In this document: piece by piece, positions 35,043-47,400 of the stretch
Layout: every line of letters begins with the position of its first letter
Position numbering within the stretch: the stretch's first letter is position 1
NCBI GenBank assembly: GCA_963764695.1
Contig: CAVXTW010000003.1
Coordinates: 806,001-870,000 of the forward strand
DNA length: 64,000 bases
Direction: 5' to 3'
Origin: DATFRY01 sp963764695
Lineage (GTDB): Bacteria > Myxococcota_A > Polyangia > Haliangiales > Haliangiaceae
Program-made: the position numbers and the translations under genes
Notes under the pieces: generated by a model
What the model saw: the letters and a program-made list of their open reading frames with translations, nothing else
Database searches by the model: none
Told to the model about the DNA's origin: nothing

Positions 35043-35993
35043 ATGCCGCTCGTGCGCCGGGCCATCGTCGTCCTCGGTGAAGCGGTCGCCGACGCCTTCG
35101 TCGCCGGATCGGCGCCGGACGGCGGGCTCGATCTGCATGTACGGCCGGGCGGGAGTCCGGCCAACACCGCCGTCGCGCTCGGCCGGCTGGGCACGCCGAC
35201 GCGCTTTCTGGGCCGGCTGTCGCGCGGCGTGCTGGGCGACGCGCTGGCCGCGCACATCGGCGCGTCGCGCGTGGACATCGCCGGCTGCGTGCGGACCGCA
35301 GCCCCGGCCAGCCTGGCCATCGCATCGCTCGACGCCGCGGGCCGCGCCGCCTACGACTTCTACGTCGAGGGGACGGCCGACTGGGGGTGGACGCGCGAGG
35401 AGATCGACGCGCGCCGCCCGGGCGACGCGATCTGCGTCCACGCCGGCTCGCTCGCCCTGGTGCTGCCGCCCGGCGGGCCGCTCATCGAGGAGACGCTGCG
35501 CGACGCGCGCGGCTGGGCCACGGTGTCGATCGATCCGAACGCGCGGCCGCTCCTGGTTCCGGCCGAGACCTACCGCGAGCGCCTGCCGGCCTGGCTCGGC
35601 ATCGCCGACATCCTGCGCCTGAGCGACGAGGACCTGGCCACGCTGATGCCGGGCGCGACGATCGACCAGGCCTTCGACGCGTGGCACCAGGCCGGTGTCC
35701 AGCTCGCCATCGTCACCTTCGGGCCGCGCGGGGCGGTGGCGTCGCTGCGCGGGGCGCGCGTGTCGGTGCCTGCCGCGCCGTGCGAGATGGTCGACACCGT
35801 CGGTGCCGGCGACTCGTTCACCGCGGGCTTCCTGCACTGGCTGGAGCGAAACGATCAGCTGGGCGGGCGGCTCGCGCGGCTCGACCTCGAGCAGGTCGGC
35901 GCGGCCATGTCGTACGCCGCCAGAGTCGCGGCCCACACGTGTGGAGTGCGCGGCGCGGATCCGCCGTGGGCCGACCAGGTCAGCGACTCGTAG
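35043..35993 (+). CDS. PfkB-family sugar kinase, probable fructokinase
   Basis: 316 residues. PfkB signatures are complete: RPGGSPANTAVALGRLG (N-terminal Gly-Gly motif), DPNARP in the middle and DTVGAGDSFTAGF with the catalytic Asp and anion hole. ATP-dependent phosphorylation of a sugar at a hydroxymethyl group is expected. Divergent from frcB and next to shared LacI operators, it probably phosphorylates the imported fructose-like sugar (as FrcK does in rhizobia). Start ATG 35043, only 22 bases from the operator, so repression would block its transcription start. Confidence 0.85.
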   Translation: MPLVRRAIVVLGEAVADAFVAGSAPDGGLDLHVRPGGSPANTAVALGRLGTPTRFLGRLSRGVLGDALAAHIGASRVDIAGCVRTAAPASLAIASLDAAGRAAYDFYVEGTADWGWTREEIDARRPGDAICVHAGSLALVLPPGGPLIEETLRDARGWATVSIDPNARPLLVPAETYRERLPAWLGIADILRLSDEDLATLMPGATIDQAFDAWHQAGVQLAIVTFGPRGAVASLRGARVSVPAAPCEMVDTVGAGDSFTAGFLHWLERNDQLGGRLARLDLEQVGAAMSYAARVAAHTCGVRGADPPWADQVSDS

Positions 35994-36015
35994 GCGCCGA
36001 GACCTCGGGCAAGCG

Positions 36016-36765
36016 CTACGGCGGATCGACCGGGATGCTCGTGTGGATGTCGAGGTCCTGGTCGGCCAGGTCCAGCACCACCGCGCTGCCGCCGAAGACG
36101 TGGTTGGCGATGAGCAGCCCCATGTCGCGGAAGCCGTCGGTGCCCGCGCTCTTCTCGACGATGAAGAGGATGTGCGGCGTGCCGTCGCGGCGCCGGAGCT
36201 GGATGTCGACCTCGTGGTCGAACAGACCCAGGCCGCGGAGCTGCTCGCCCAGCTTGCGCGCCTCGGCCTCGGTGACGCCGTCCTTGTAGTGGACGGTCAC
36301 CTTGTCGACCACGACGCTGTCGCCGAGATTCATCGCCGGGTCGAAGCGGAGCATCATCCCGAACACGGCCGCGACGACGGCGACCAGCGAGATGAGGCCG
36401 ATGCCCACCGCCTTCCAGACCGCCCCCACGCGTCCGCCGGCCTGAGCGTGCGCTGCCATCGCCGGTCCCTGGAACTTGTCGGCGATGGCCTTCATGCCGA
36501 ACGTGAGGCCCACGTTGACGCCGGTGAAGATGGCCGTGGGTATCTCCTGCGCCACGAAGGCCGCCACGAGCATGACGGCGAGGCCGATCATGCCGCCGGC
36601 GATGGAGATGTAGGCGGCGCGGGGACGCCCCATCTGGAGGAAGTTGAAGCCCAGGACGAGCGACCCGGCCATGGTCGAGCCGAGGAAGGTTGCCACGGCC
36701 ACGTCGCCGCTCGAGTAGAGCCTGTGCGCGGGCGCGATCGCGGTCTCGGAGACGGCTGTCGTCAT
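36016..36765 (-). CDS. Membrane protein of unknown function
   Basis: 249 residues. Four hydrophobic segments (about 22-42, 50-72, 74-94 and 117-140) precede a soluble C-terminal domain of about 100 residues with alternating charge (VTVHYKDGVTEAEARKLGEQ, LFDHEVDIQLRRRDGTPHIL). Many small residues in the helices. No family recognised. The stop lies 22 bases from the kinase gene end (convergent). Confidence 0.65.
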   Translation of the reverse strand: MTTAVSETAIAPAHRLYSSGDVAVATFLGSTMAGSLVLGFNFLQMGRPRAAYISIAGGMIGLAVMLVAAFVAQEIPTAIFTGVNVGLTFGMKAIADKFQGPAMAAHAQAGGRVGAVWKAVGIGLISLVAVVAAVFGMMLRFDPAMNLGDSVVVDKVTVHYKDGVTEAEARKLGEQLRGLGLFDHEVDIQLRRRDGTPHILFIVEKSAGTDGFRDMGLLIANHVFGGSAVVLDLADQDLDIHTSIPVDPP

Positions 36766-36972
36766 CGCCGCACATTACGCCTCAACGCGAGCGACTATTC
36801 GAGGGGCGAGCCACACAGGCTGCCAGCCGGGCGCGCCGGCGCGTCCCTGTGGCCGAGGTGTGCCGCGAAAATGGCGGGTTGCGCCTCGCGCACCGCGTCG
36901 TCCGGCGAACTGTTGGTGAATGACAACGGGCGCTACCTTGCCGCCGGGCCACCGCCGGAGCATCGATGGAGC

Positions 36973-37581
36973 ATGCCCCCCAGGCCATCCCCGATCGGGC
37001 GGCCGTACCTCCCCTTCCTCGTCCTCTGCATCGCGATCGGCGTCGCCGGCTGCGGCGACGACGACACCACACCCGACGGCGGCGCGGGCGGCAGCGCCGA
37101 CGCTGACGTCGCCGATGCCGCCGCCGAAGCCGACGCGGCCGTCATGCCGTCGGCGCTGCGCGTGACCGGCACCGCCGAGGCAGCCGATGGCGGCGATCGC
37201 GTCGAGTGCATCTTCACGCTCGACCTCATCGATCTCGTCGACGACGGGGCCGGCGGCATGTCCGGCATCGCGCTCGGCGAGGTCTTCCGCCGCACCTTCG
37301 ACGGCGACGCGCCGCGCTTCGAGTTCCAGGCGCTGGTCGGCGGCCCGGCCACGCTCTCTCCCGGCGACGGCGACTCGGTCGAGCTGCGCCTTGTCGGCGA
37401 TCAGCCGGCCGAGGCAGTTCCGTTCTGGCTGGCGCTGGAGGTGATGGCCGGATCCGAGATCGGAGCGTTCCAGTACGCCGGCCCGTGGACGTGCGCGCCG
37501 GTGCTGGTCGACGATCCGATGGACTCTCCCATCGAGGCCGGCGGCACCTGGAGCGCCGTCCCCACCATCGTCGAGAGCTAG
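36973..37581 (+). CDS. Asp/Ala-spacer lipoprotein of unknown function
   Basis: 202 residues from ATG 36973, the first codon that gives a signal peptide (PFLVLCIAIGVAGC lipobox). The spacer DTTPDGGAGGSADADVADAA is of the local lipoprotein style. The folded part (about 55-200) is beta-rich and has a Cys pair (VECIFTL, WTCAPV). It resembles in design the lipoprotein at 18070-18693. The 200 bases upstream hold no other gene. Confidence 0.7.
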   Translation: MPPRPSPIGRPYLPFLVLCIAIGVAGCGDDDTTPDGGAGGSADADVADAAAEADAAVMPSALRVTGTAEAADGGDRVECIFTLDLIDLVDDGAGGMSGIALGEVFRRTFDGDAPRFEFQALVGGPATLSPGDGDSVELRLVGDQPAEAVPFWLALEVMAGSEIGAFQYAGPWTCAPVLVDDPMDSPIEAGGTWSAVPTIVES

Positions 37582-37621
37582 ACTCAGTTCCGTTCAGATC
37601 GCGGCTCGCTACACTCTGGCC

Positions 37622-38803
37622 GTGACATCCGCGCATCCAGGCGCCGGGCGGCGCCGCGCGCTGGCCGCGTTCGCCGCGTTCGGAGCCTTCTGGGGCTGCT
37701 GGGGCGCGCTCGTGCCGGCCGTGCAGGCGGCGGCTTCGGCCACCGACGCGGAGCTGGGCCTGGCGCTGCTCATGGTCGGGCTGGGCGCGCTGTTCTCGAT
37801 GCGCCTGACCGGCGCGCTCATCGACCGCCGCGGCGGCGCCGTGCTTCCGGTCGCGATGGGGCTGTTCGGCGTGGCCGGATTTCTGCCCGCGCTGGCCGGC
37901 TCGCCTGTCGCGCTCGGCGTCGCGCTGCTCCTGGTCGGCGTCACCTCCGGCGCCGTCGATGTCGCCGCCAACGCGGCCGGCGTCGACGAGGAGATCGCGT
38001 CGGGCCGCCCGCTCATGAACCTCGGGCACGCGTACTTCTCCGGCGGCGTGGTCGCCTCGAGCCTTGCCACCGGCGCGCTGCGGGCGGCCGGCGCCGGTCC
38101 GCCCGTGGTGCTCGGCATCGCGCTCGTCGCCATCGTCGCCATCTCGCTCGGTCCGCTGCGCCGCGGCACCCCGCCGCACGTGCGCGCAGCGGCGCCGCGA
38201 TCCGGGCTGGCGTGGCCGCCATTGATATTGCTCGGCCTGGGCGCGCTGTGCGCCGCCGCGTTCGTCGTCGAGAACGCGTGGCAGACCTGGAGCGCGGTGC
38301 ACCTGGAGAAGACGCTGCACGCCGGCGCGCTCAGCGCGGCCGCGCCCGCCGTGTTCGCCGCCGCCGCCATGAGCGGACGGCTGGGCGGCAACGTCATCGC
38401 CGCGCGCGTCCGCCGCCACGTCCTGCTCGCCATCGGCGCGCTGGTCGCCGCGCTCGGCTCCGCGATCGGCGCGCTGGCCCCGCTTCCGGCGGTCGCGCTG
38501 GTCGGCGTCGGCCTGGCCGGACTCGGCACCTCGGTGTGCGCCCCGACTCTGCTGAGCATGGCCGGGGCGTGGGCGGGCCCGCACGCGCGCGCGGCCGCCG
38601 TGTCGACGGTGACGACGGTGGCCTATCTCGGTTTCCTGCTCGGACCGCCCGCGGTCGGCCTGATGGCCGCGGCGACCTCGCTGCCCATCGCGCTGGTCGC
38701 CGTCGCGCTGCTGGCGGTGCTGCTGGCGGCCCTGGCTCCGCTGACCGGCCGCGTGCACGCCTCACCGGACGCATCGAGCGACCCGGCCTCGCCTGGAGGA
38801 TAG
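37622..38803 (+). CDS. Major facilitator superfamily transporter
   Basis: 393 residues, GTG start. Twelve hydrophobic segments in two halves; the first-half loop RLTGALIDRRGGAVL replaces the standard MFS A-motif, and LMNLGHAYFSGGVVASS in the middle with SGRLGGNVIAARV in the second half places it near the FucP/YbjJ-like group of small-molecule or sugar exporters. Strong Ala/Leu content reflects the GC bias. Substrate unknown. Confidence 0.8.
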   Translation: MTSAHPGAGRRRALAAFAAFGAFWGCWGALVPAVQAAASATDAELGLALLMVGLGALFSMRLTGALIDRRGGAVLPVAMGLFGVAGFLPALAGSPVALGVALLLVGVTSGAVDVAANAAGVDEEIASGRPLMNLGHAYFSGGVVASSLATGALRAAGAGPPVVLGIALVAIVAISLGPLRRGTPPHVRAAAPRSGLAWPPLILLGLGALCAAAFVVENAWQTWSAVHLEKTLHAGALSAAAPAVFAAAAMSGRLGGNVIAARVRRHVLLAIGALVAALGSAIGALAPLPAVALVGVGLAGLGTSVCAPTLLSMAGAWAGPHARAAAVSTVTTVAYLGFLLGPPAVGLMAAATSLPIALVAVALLAVLLAALAPLTGRVHASPDASSDPASPGG

Positions 38804-38945
38804 GGACGTACCTCGCGTGGCCCCGACTACAAATGGGCCAAGGCGGGGACAGAGCGCAATCTGGATCCGCTCGAACGCGCGTATAGTCGGAAGTGGCCCG
38901 CGGCCTGGCGGAGCCGGGTGGCTCCGTCTGGCCGAGCGTGTATCC

Positions 38946-40452
<1,507 letters not shown>

Positions 40453-40688
40453 AAGAGAAAGCGCGGCTCCAACGCCGCGACGCGAGCGCCCACCACAGGC
40501 TCACTGGACAGGGTCTCAGTGGGACTTGTCCCAGGTGACATCGTCGCGCCGGGTTGCGTCTTCGGTCACTGCGAGTCCTGTGCGCCGCTGTACCGAATTC
40601 CCCCCTTTGTGGGCCTGCGGAACACTGCTACGCTCTGCTCGAACTGATCCTTGGTGGGTCAAGGCGCGGTCGACCCGGAGGGCGTGGG
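40453..40688 (+). other. 236-base gap between kinase genes
   Basis: No gene is seen. GGGACTTGTCCC (40521-40532) is a short perfect palindrome, and CACTG..CAGTG (40502-40520) is another weak hairpin; together they may end the upstream transcript. A sigma70-like promoter lies at 40607-40634. Confidence 0.4.
40607..40634 (+). promoter_or_regulatory. Candidate sigma70-type promoter of the AgmX-kinase gene
   Basis: TTGTGG (40607-40612) and TACGCT (40629-40634) are separated by 16 bases (17 if TTTGTG at 40606 is used). The start codon follows 55 bases later. Match to consensus is fair only. Confidence 0.3.
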
Positions 40689-42947
40689 ATGGAGGTGCGA
40701 AGTGGTGAGGACGGACTGGGCCCGGAGGACTACGCCGATGGGCTCGCCGGGGCGAAGCTGCTCGAGGGGCGCTACCGCCTGCTGCGGCGCATCGCCGCCG
40801 GCGGCATGGCGTCTGTCTACGTCGCCGAGCACACGCTGATCGGTCGCCTGGTCGCGATCAAGATCCTGCACCAGCAGTACGCGGAGGACGCCGAGTGCGT
40901 GGCGCGCTTCCTCGACGAGGGGCGCACCGTCGGCACGCTGGGTCACCCGCACATCGTCGAGTCCACCGACATGGGACGCGCCGACAGCGGCGCGCCGTTC
41001 CTTGTCCTCGAGCTGCTCGAGGGGCGCACGCTCGAGCACGAGATCCGCACCCAGGGCCGGCTGCCCATCCGGCGCTCGCTTCGCATCGCCCAGCAGATCG
41101 CCTCGGCCCTCGAGGCGGCGCACTCCAAGGGAGTCATCCACCGCGACCTCAAGAGCGGAAACGTGTTCCTGGTCAGCCGCACCGACGGCGACCACGCCAA
41201 GGTGCTCGACTTCGGCATCTCCAAGTTCATGGAGAGCAAGGGGCACACGCAGAAGGGCAAGCTGCTGGGCACGCCCTGGTACATGGCCCCGGAGCAGATC
41301 AACGATCCCGGGTCGGTCGACGCGCGCTGCGACGTCTACTCGCTCGGCGTGATCCTGTACGAGATGCTGACCGGGCAGGTGCCGTTCGCCGACACATCCT
41401 TCCCGCTCATCTTCACCAAGATCCTGCAGGAGGAGCCGCGCCCGATCCGGTCGCTCTGCCCGGACGTCAGCCCGGACCTGGCGGCGCTGGTGGCAAGCGC
41501 GCTGACCAAGACGCCGGCCCGCCGCATCCCGACAATGCACGAGTTCAGCCGCGCGCTGGCCCGCATCGTCGGTCCGTACTGGCTCGAGATGCGCGCGCGG
41601 GCGCGCAGCCAGAGCGACTTCGAGGTGGCCAGGACGCTGCGCGCGACCGGGACGCCGACGCCGGAGTTCGACAGCGGGATCGGAACCATGGACTTCACGA
41701 CGCCGGGCGCGATCGTGATCAAGCCGCAGGTCGGCCCCCCGCCGGCCGCGCCGGCTCAGGCCGCGCCGCGGATGGCCACGCCGCCGCACGCCGAGCAGCC
41801 GCGCCAGTTTGCCGCGCCGCAGATCGTCTCGCTGCCGCCGCGCATGGCCACGCCGCCACACCTCCCGTCGACGCCGGCCATCGGGCCGATGCCCGGCCCC
41901 TTGCCGATGGTCGAGGCCGAGGTGCCGGTCAAGGCGAGGGTCATCTCGCGGCGACAGACCGCGTCGTCGCCGAGCGCCTCCATCGTCCGCAAGCTGGGCA
42001 TCGGACTCATCGTCGCGGCCCTGATGGTGGCGGCGGTCTTCCTGATCACGCAGCTCATGCCCACCGACGATGCGTCCGGGCCGGAGAGCGCGGCAGCACC
42101 CGGGGGGGCCGCCCCGGTGGCCGCCGAGGTCGCACCGGCCGCGCCCGAGGTGAAGGCGGAGGCGCCGGTTGCAGACGTGCCTGCTGCAGAGGTGCCCGCT
42201 GCCGAGACGGCACCCCCCGAGACGCCCGCTGCGGGGACGCCGGCGGCAGCCAAGGTGCGGCTGACCGTCCGATCGTCGGCTCGCGGCGCGGTGGTGAGCT
42301 TCCGCGGCGAGACTCACCGGCTTCCGCTGCGCGAGGCGTTCGCGGCCGGCGACCAGCCGGAGTCGATCGAGGTGAGCGCGCCCGGCCGCGTCAGCAAGAC
42401 GGTGTCCGTCCTGCTCGATCGCGATCGCCGTCTCATCGTCGAGCTCGAGCGGGCCAGGAGCAGCCGCACCTCCGCTCGAGAGCCGGCCGAGACAAGCAGC
42501 GAGTCCGCAGGGGCGACGTTCGCCGGCCCCACCGCACACGACGAGACCGCGGCCTCGGAGACGGTGCCGACGGTGTCGGAGCCGGACAGGCGAGAGGCTT
42601 CGGTCTCCACGCCCGCCCGCACCGAGAAGCCGGCGGTCAAGCCCAGCGGCCCGGCCCCCGGCACCATGAACGCGACCGCCCTGCGCCAGGCGATCGGCCG
42701 CAAGCGCCACGAGGTGCTGACCTGCTTCGAGCGCGGCCGCATGGACAACCAGCAGCTGTCCGGCAAGGTCGTGGTCAGGATCTACGTGGACGCGACGGGC
42801 AGGGTCACGCAGGCCAGGATCGCCAGCAGCTCGCTGCACAGTCGCTCGGTCGAGGCCTGCATCGAGCAGGCAGTTGAGACGTGGTCGTTGCCGGCCCCGG
42901 CCGGAGGCGTCGCCACAGCGTTCAACTACGGCTTCAACCTGCAGTAG
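40689..42947 (+). CDS. Transmembrane Ser/Thr kinase with AgmX/PglI C-terminal domain
   Basis: 752 residues. The N-terminal kinase domain (about 28-285) is complete: AAGGMASVY, Lys 58, HRDLKSGN with Asp 153, DFGISKF with Asp 174, and TPWYMAPEQ. A Pro/Ala-rich linker with repeated RMATPPH leads to one membrane segment (about 436-458). Outside the membrane lies another Ala/Pro-rich stretch, a small PEGA-like beta unit (VRLTVRSSARGAVVSFRG), and the AgmX/PglI domain (about 660-752: RHEVLTCFERG, GKVVVRIYVDATGRV, VEACIEQAVETW), which in Myxococcus is linked to adventurous gliding. Probably transmits an envelope signal. The barrel gene follows 43 bases on. Confidence 0.85.
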   Translation: MEVRSGEDGLGPEDYADGLAGAKLLEGRYRLLRRIAAGGMASVYVAEHTLIGRLVAIKILHQQYAEDAECVARFLDEGRTVGTLGHPHIVESTDMGRADSGAPFLVLELLEGRTLEHEIRTQGRLPIRRSLRIAQQIASALEAAHSKGVIHRDLKSGNVFLVSRTDGDHAKVLDFGISKFMESKGHTQKGKLLGTPWYMAPEQINDPGSVDARCDVYSLGVILYEMLTGQVPFADTSFPLIFTKILQEEPRPIRSLCPDVSPDLAALVASALTKTPARRIPTMHEFSRALARIVGPYWLEMRARARSQSDFEVARTLRATGTPTPEFDSGIGTMDFTTPGAIVIKPQVGPPPAAPAQAAPRMATPPHAEQPRQFAAPQIVSLPPRMATPPHLPSTPAIGPMPGPLPMVEAEVPVKARVISRRQTASSPSASIVRKLGIGLIVAALMVAAVFLITQLMPTDDASGPESAAAPGGAAPVAAEVAPAAPEVKAEAPVADVPAAEVPAAETAPPETPAAGTPAAAKVRLTVRSSARGAVVSFRGETHRLPLREAFAAGDQPESIEVSAPGRVSKTVSVLLDRDRRLIVELERARSSRTSAREPAETSSESAGATFAGPTAHDETAASETVPTVSEPDRREASVSTPARTEKPAVKPSGPAPGTMNATALRQAIGRKRHEVLTCFERGRMDNQQLSGKVVVRIYVDATGRVTQARIASSSLHSRSVEACIEQAVETWSLPAPAGGVATAFNYGFNLQ

Positions 42948-42990
42948 GGCCTGACGCCGCGATCGCGGCGTCGAATCTCGAGGAGCAGTG

Positions 42991-44394
42991 ATGACTCGCA
43001 TCCTTCTGCTCGCTGTTGGACTCTGCCTCGTTCATGTTCCTCTCGCGGTCGGCGGCCCGCCGCTGGAGCCCGCGCCGAGCGCTGCCCCGGCGCCGGGCCC
43101 CGCGCCGCTCCGTCGCGCCGGCCAGCCGGTACCGGCCGAGCCGGAGGCGCCCGCGGCAGAGGAGCCGACCGCATCGCCCCCGGCCGACGTCTCGCCTCCA
43201 CCCTCGTCACCCGCCGCGCCTTCGACCGCGCCGGCTGGCCCGTCCGCACAGCCGGGCGAGCAGCTGCAGACCTTCGAGGATGAGCCGGAGGAAGAGGTCG
43301 AGGAAGAGGACGACCAGGGCGTCGTCGGAACGCCTCGCGACGTGGCCACCTTCGCCGAATCGACGATGGACGCGCGTCGCCTCCGCTTCGCGCTCAACGC
43401 CTTCGGCGACGCCTCGCTTGTCGAGCGCATCCCGGAGGAGGGGGACGAGGCCTCGTCGTTCGCGCTCGGCACCTTCGCCATGCTCATCAACGCGCAGCTC
43501 GGCTCGTCGCTGCTCGGCACCGCCGAGGTCGCGTTCGATTCCAACACCGCCAACCAGCAGGACATCGAGCTCGAGCGCCTGCAGCTGCGCTGGCAGACCG
43601 AGCGCTTCTACGCCCTGGGTGGCCGCCTGCACACAGACATCGGCTACTGGAACGCCGCCTTCCACCACGGCGCCTGGCTGTACCTGCCGATCCGCCGCCC
43701 GCGCGTCATTCGCGGCGAGACCGGCGGCGGCATCCTGCCGATCCACTGGGTCGGCGTCGAGGGCGGCTTCCACCTGCCGATCGATACGGCCACGCTGACC
43801 GTGTCCGGCGGCGTCGGCAACGGCCGCGGCAACCAGGAGGGCAACATCAACCTGGTCACCGACACGAACGACTTCAAGGCCGTCAAGCTGAAGCTGGAGG
43901 CCCAGGGCCTCGGCCTCGACGAGCTGCGGGTCGGCGTCGGCGGCCTCTACGACCGCATCGCGGCCGCGCCGGAGGAGGTGCGCCCGGCGCTGCCCGGCCA
44001 GGAGATCGACGAGATCATCGGCAACGCCTACGCCGCCTTCCGCGGCGTGCAGGTCACCCTCATCACCGAGGCGTACGCCATCTGGCACCGCGGCGACGAC
44101 GACACCTTCACCACCACCGACGCCTTCGTGGTGGCCGGCTACCGCATCGGCCGCATCACGCCCTACGTCCAGGTCGAGCGCATGGACGAGCACGGCGATC
44201 CCGACCCGTTCTACACCCCGATGGAGGGGGTGAGGACAGCGTCGTCGCCTCGCGACCAGACCGAGGCGCTCGCCGGCGTGCGCGTCAACATCAGCGTGTG
44301 GAGCGCCATCAAGGCCGAGTACGGCGCCCTGTTCCCCGACGGCGCCGACGGCCCCGACCACACCGTGATGCTCAACTGGTCGTTCGGAATCTGA
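42991..44394 (+). CDS. Outer-membrane beta-barrel (porin-like) protein
   Basis: 467 residues from ATG 42991 (a GTG sits just before it). A signal peptide is followed by a Pro/Ala spacer (about 20-85), an acidic run (EDEPEEEVEEEDDQG), then alternating amphipathic beta strands that end in WSFGI, a Phe near the C-terminus as in barrel proteins. SLLGTAEVAFDSNT and LEAQGLGLDELRVGVGGLY are typical strand pairs. No transport family recognised. It follows the AgmX-domain kinase closely and may form one unit with it. Confidence 0.7.
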   Translation: MTRILLLAVGLCLVHVPLAVGGPPLEPAPSAAPAPGPAPLRRAGQPVPAEPEAPAAEEPTASPPADVSPPPSSPAAPSTAPAGPSAQPGEQLQTFEDEPEEEVEEEDDQGVVGTPRDVATFAESTMDARRLRFALNAFGDASLVERIPEEGDEASSFALGTFAMLINAQLGSSLLGTAEVAFDSNTANQQDIELERLQLRWQTERFYALGGRLHTDIGYWNAAFHHGAWLYLPIRRPRVIRGETGGGILPIHWVGVEGGFHLPIDTATLTVSGGVGNGRGNQEGNINLVTDTNDFKAVKLKLEAQGLGLDELRVGVGGLYDRIAAAPEEVRPALPGQEIDEIIGNAYAAFRGVQVTLITEAYAIWHRGDDDTFTTTDAFVVAGYRIGRITPYVQVERMDEHGDPDPFYTPMEGVRTASSPRDQTEALAGVRVNISVWSAIKAEYGALFPDGADGPDHTVMLNWSFGI

Positions 44395-44421
44395 CCGGCC
44401 CGGCCCCGGCCGGCGCCCGAC

Positions 44422-47400
44422 TCAGCTGCCGACGATGATGCGGGCCATGCTGGCCGGGTCGCGGATGGTCTCGGCCCGCATCCAGCGCTCGCTGTCGGCG
44501 ATGAGACGCTGGCCGGTGGTGCCGCCGGCCAGCTCGCCGCGCCGGCGGCGCACCGCTGCGGCGCACAGCTCCATCTCTGCGGTCTGGAAGCGCGATTCGG
44601 CCTGGGCGAGCAGCTGCACGGCGCGCTCGGTGTCGCCGCGCAGTCGCGCCACGCCAGCGGACAGCACGTTGGCCTGGGCGTGGGCGCCGGGCAAGCGCTC
44701 GTGGTCGAGCTTGCGCTGGACGCGGTCGACCTCGCGCAGCAAGACCTCGCGGCGATCGCTGTCCTCGGCGAAGGCGCCGGCTGCGGTCAGGGCGGCCCGG
44801 CCGCGCATGAACAGCGCCTCGCCGCGGATGACCTGCACCCGCAGCAGCATCGACCGCTTGAGCTTGGGCCAGCGGTCGACGATGCGCTGGTAGGCCGCCT
44901 CGCCGTCGCCGATGTAGAGATCGATGTGGGTCTGGGCCAGCAGCTCGTAGTAGTGCTGCAGGTAGAAGTCGAGGCGCTGCGACAGCGACTTGCGGGCGCG
45001 CTCGCACTGGGCGCGGGCGGTGGCCGGGTCGTCGGCGACCAGCCAGGCGATGTTGGGCAGCCCGGTCCGCATGTCGGTCGCGCCGTACAGATCGCCGCGG
45101 CGCTCGGCCTCGGCCAGGTACTGCGGGACGCGACGGCACAGCTCGCCGAGCGAGCCGAGGTTGTAGAGCGCGTCAACAGCGAAGCGAAGCGCCGTGGTGA
45201 TCTCGAACGCGACGCCGGTGCAGTGACCGCGCAGCACGCTGGCCGCGTCCTCGAAGCCGTTGAGCGCCGCCGCCCAGCTGCCGGTCTGGTAGTCGGCCAT
45301 CCCGCGCGCGATGGCGACCAGGCCGCGCACGTGCGGCTCGTCGATGCGGTCGCCGATCTCGCGCGACATGCCGATGAGCTTGTTGGTCCGCTTGAGCCTG
45401 CGCGGCCCGCCCAGTGACGAGTAGCCGGCCTCGACGGCCAGCGCGCGCGCGATGCGATACGGCTCGCCCGCCGACAGCGCCAGGAGCAGGTGCCGGGTCT
45501 GAAAATCCAGCCCGCGGATCGGATCGGTCAGTCCCACCCCGACCGCGACCGACCAGCAGATGTCCACCCGGGTCAGACGCTCGGCGCTGACCTGGCTGGG
45601 ATCGCGCTCGCGGTAGCGCAGCCCGCGCAGCCTGGCCCGCACCCGCCGCCGCACGACTGACCACATCGCCCGCCGTGCCGTCGGCGCCAGCTTGATCCCG
45701 CCCGCCTCGAGCACCGTCTCGAGCGCGCGCAGCCCGTCGTCGACGTGGCCGCAGCGCAGGAGCTGCTCGCCTGCGCGCCGGCGCAGCTCGAGCGCCTCGG
45801 CGGCAGGCGTGCCCTCGGCGGCGGCCAGGTACTCCTTTGCCGCGTCGGCGCCGCGGCCGGCGTTGACCAGCGCGTCGCCCAGCGCGGCGCGCAGCTTGCG
45901 GCGCGCGACCTGCTCCGGCGGCAGCGCTTCGATGGCAAGGCGATAGAAGACCGCCGCGCGCTCGAAGGCCAGCGCGGCCGACGCCTTCTGGGCCGCCTCG
46001 ATGGCGTACTCGGTGCCGCGCTGGACCGCGCCGCCGCCGAGCAGGTGCACGGCGAGCGCCTCGGTGTCCGGCTGCTCGCTGGTCTCGAGCGCGTCGGCCA
46101 GGGCCAGGTGGCACTCGCGCTGCTGCGTGTCCGACAGCGACGCCACGATCGCCTCGCGGATGCGGTCGTGGTAGCACTCCACGCGGCCCAGCTCCGGCGC
46201 GCCGCTGGTGCGCACCAGCGAGCCGGCCCGCAGGACCGCCATGACCTGATCGTCCTGCTCCAGCCCGGCCGCGCGCACCGCCACCTGCTGCGGCAGCCGC
46301 CGCCCCGACACCGCGATGAGCTGGAGCACGCGCCGCGCCTCGGAGCCGAGATGACCCAGGCGCACGCGCATCACGTCGCCGAAGCTGATCTCGCCGCCCT
46401 TCTCGCCGGCGGCGTGGAGAAAGCGCACCAGCTGATCGATGAGGAACGGATCGCCGCGCGACTCGCGCGCGATGGCGGCCGCGATCTCGTCTCCCTCGGT
46501 CCCCTCGCGCTGCAGGCGGGTGCGCGCCATCTCGCGGGCCTCGTCCGGGTCGAGCGCACCGACAACGATCTCGCGCATGTCGCCGGCGCCGGCACCGGGC
46601 GGGCGCAGACCCTCGACCAGGTGGCGCACCGAATCGGAGGTCTCCGCCTCCTCGCTGCGATAGGCGAGCACGAGCAGGAGCGCCGGCGGCTCCGGCGGTC
46701 GCAGCAGATCGAGCAGCAGCATGGTCGAGTCGAGATCGCCCCACTGCACGTCGTCGATGCACAGCACCAGCGGCCGCCGGTCGGCCATCCGGGCCAGGAG
46801 CTCGCGCAGGGCCGCCATGCCGCGGCGCCGCAGCTCGTGCGGATCCGGCGCCGCGATCCGGCGCGGCGCGGCCTTCACCGCGTCCACCCGGCGCAGCACC
46901 GGAAACAGGCGCGCCACCGCCAGCACGTCGCGCGGCATCAGCGCGTCCACCTCGTGGCGCGGCAACTGGGCCAGGTGCCGGCTGAGCGAGTCGATCAGGC
47001 TGTCGAGCGCCTTGTACGGCACCGACTCGCGCTCGTAGCAGCGGCCGGCCAGCACCACCGCCGCGCGCTCGCGCGCCAGCTCGCGCGTGGTCCGCTCGAT
47101 GAGGATGCTCTTGCCCATTCCGGACCGGCCGTGCACCAGCACGGTCACCGCGCGCCCCTCGCGCGTGGCGGTGCCGAACGCGTCGCGCAGCACCTCGGCA
47201 TGCGCGCTGCGCCCGACCAGCGGCGTGTCCTGCGAGCGCGACCCGGTCGGCCGGCGCCGCGGCGGGGCCGCCGCGCGGCTGCCCAGCCGGCGCAGGATCT
47301 CGTTGCCCTCGGGCCGCGCCGACGGATCGCAGCGCAGGAGATCGCAGCAAAGCTGGGACAGATCGGCCGGCGTGTCGGGCAGGAGCTGCACCGGCGGCTC

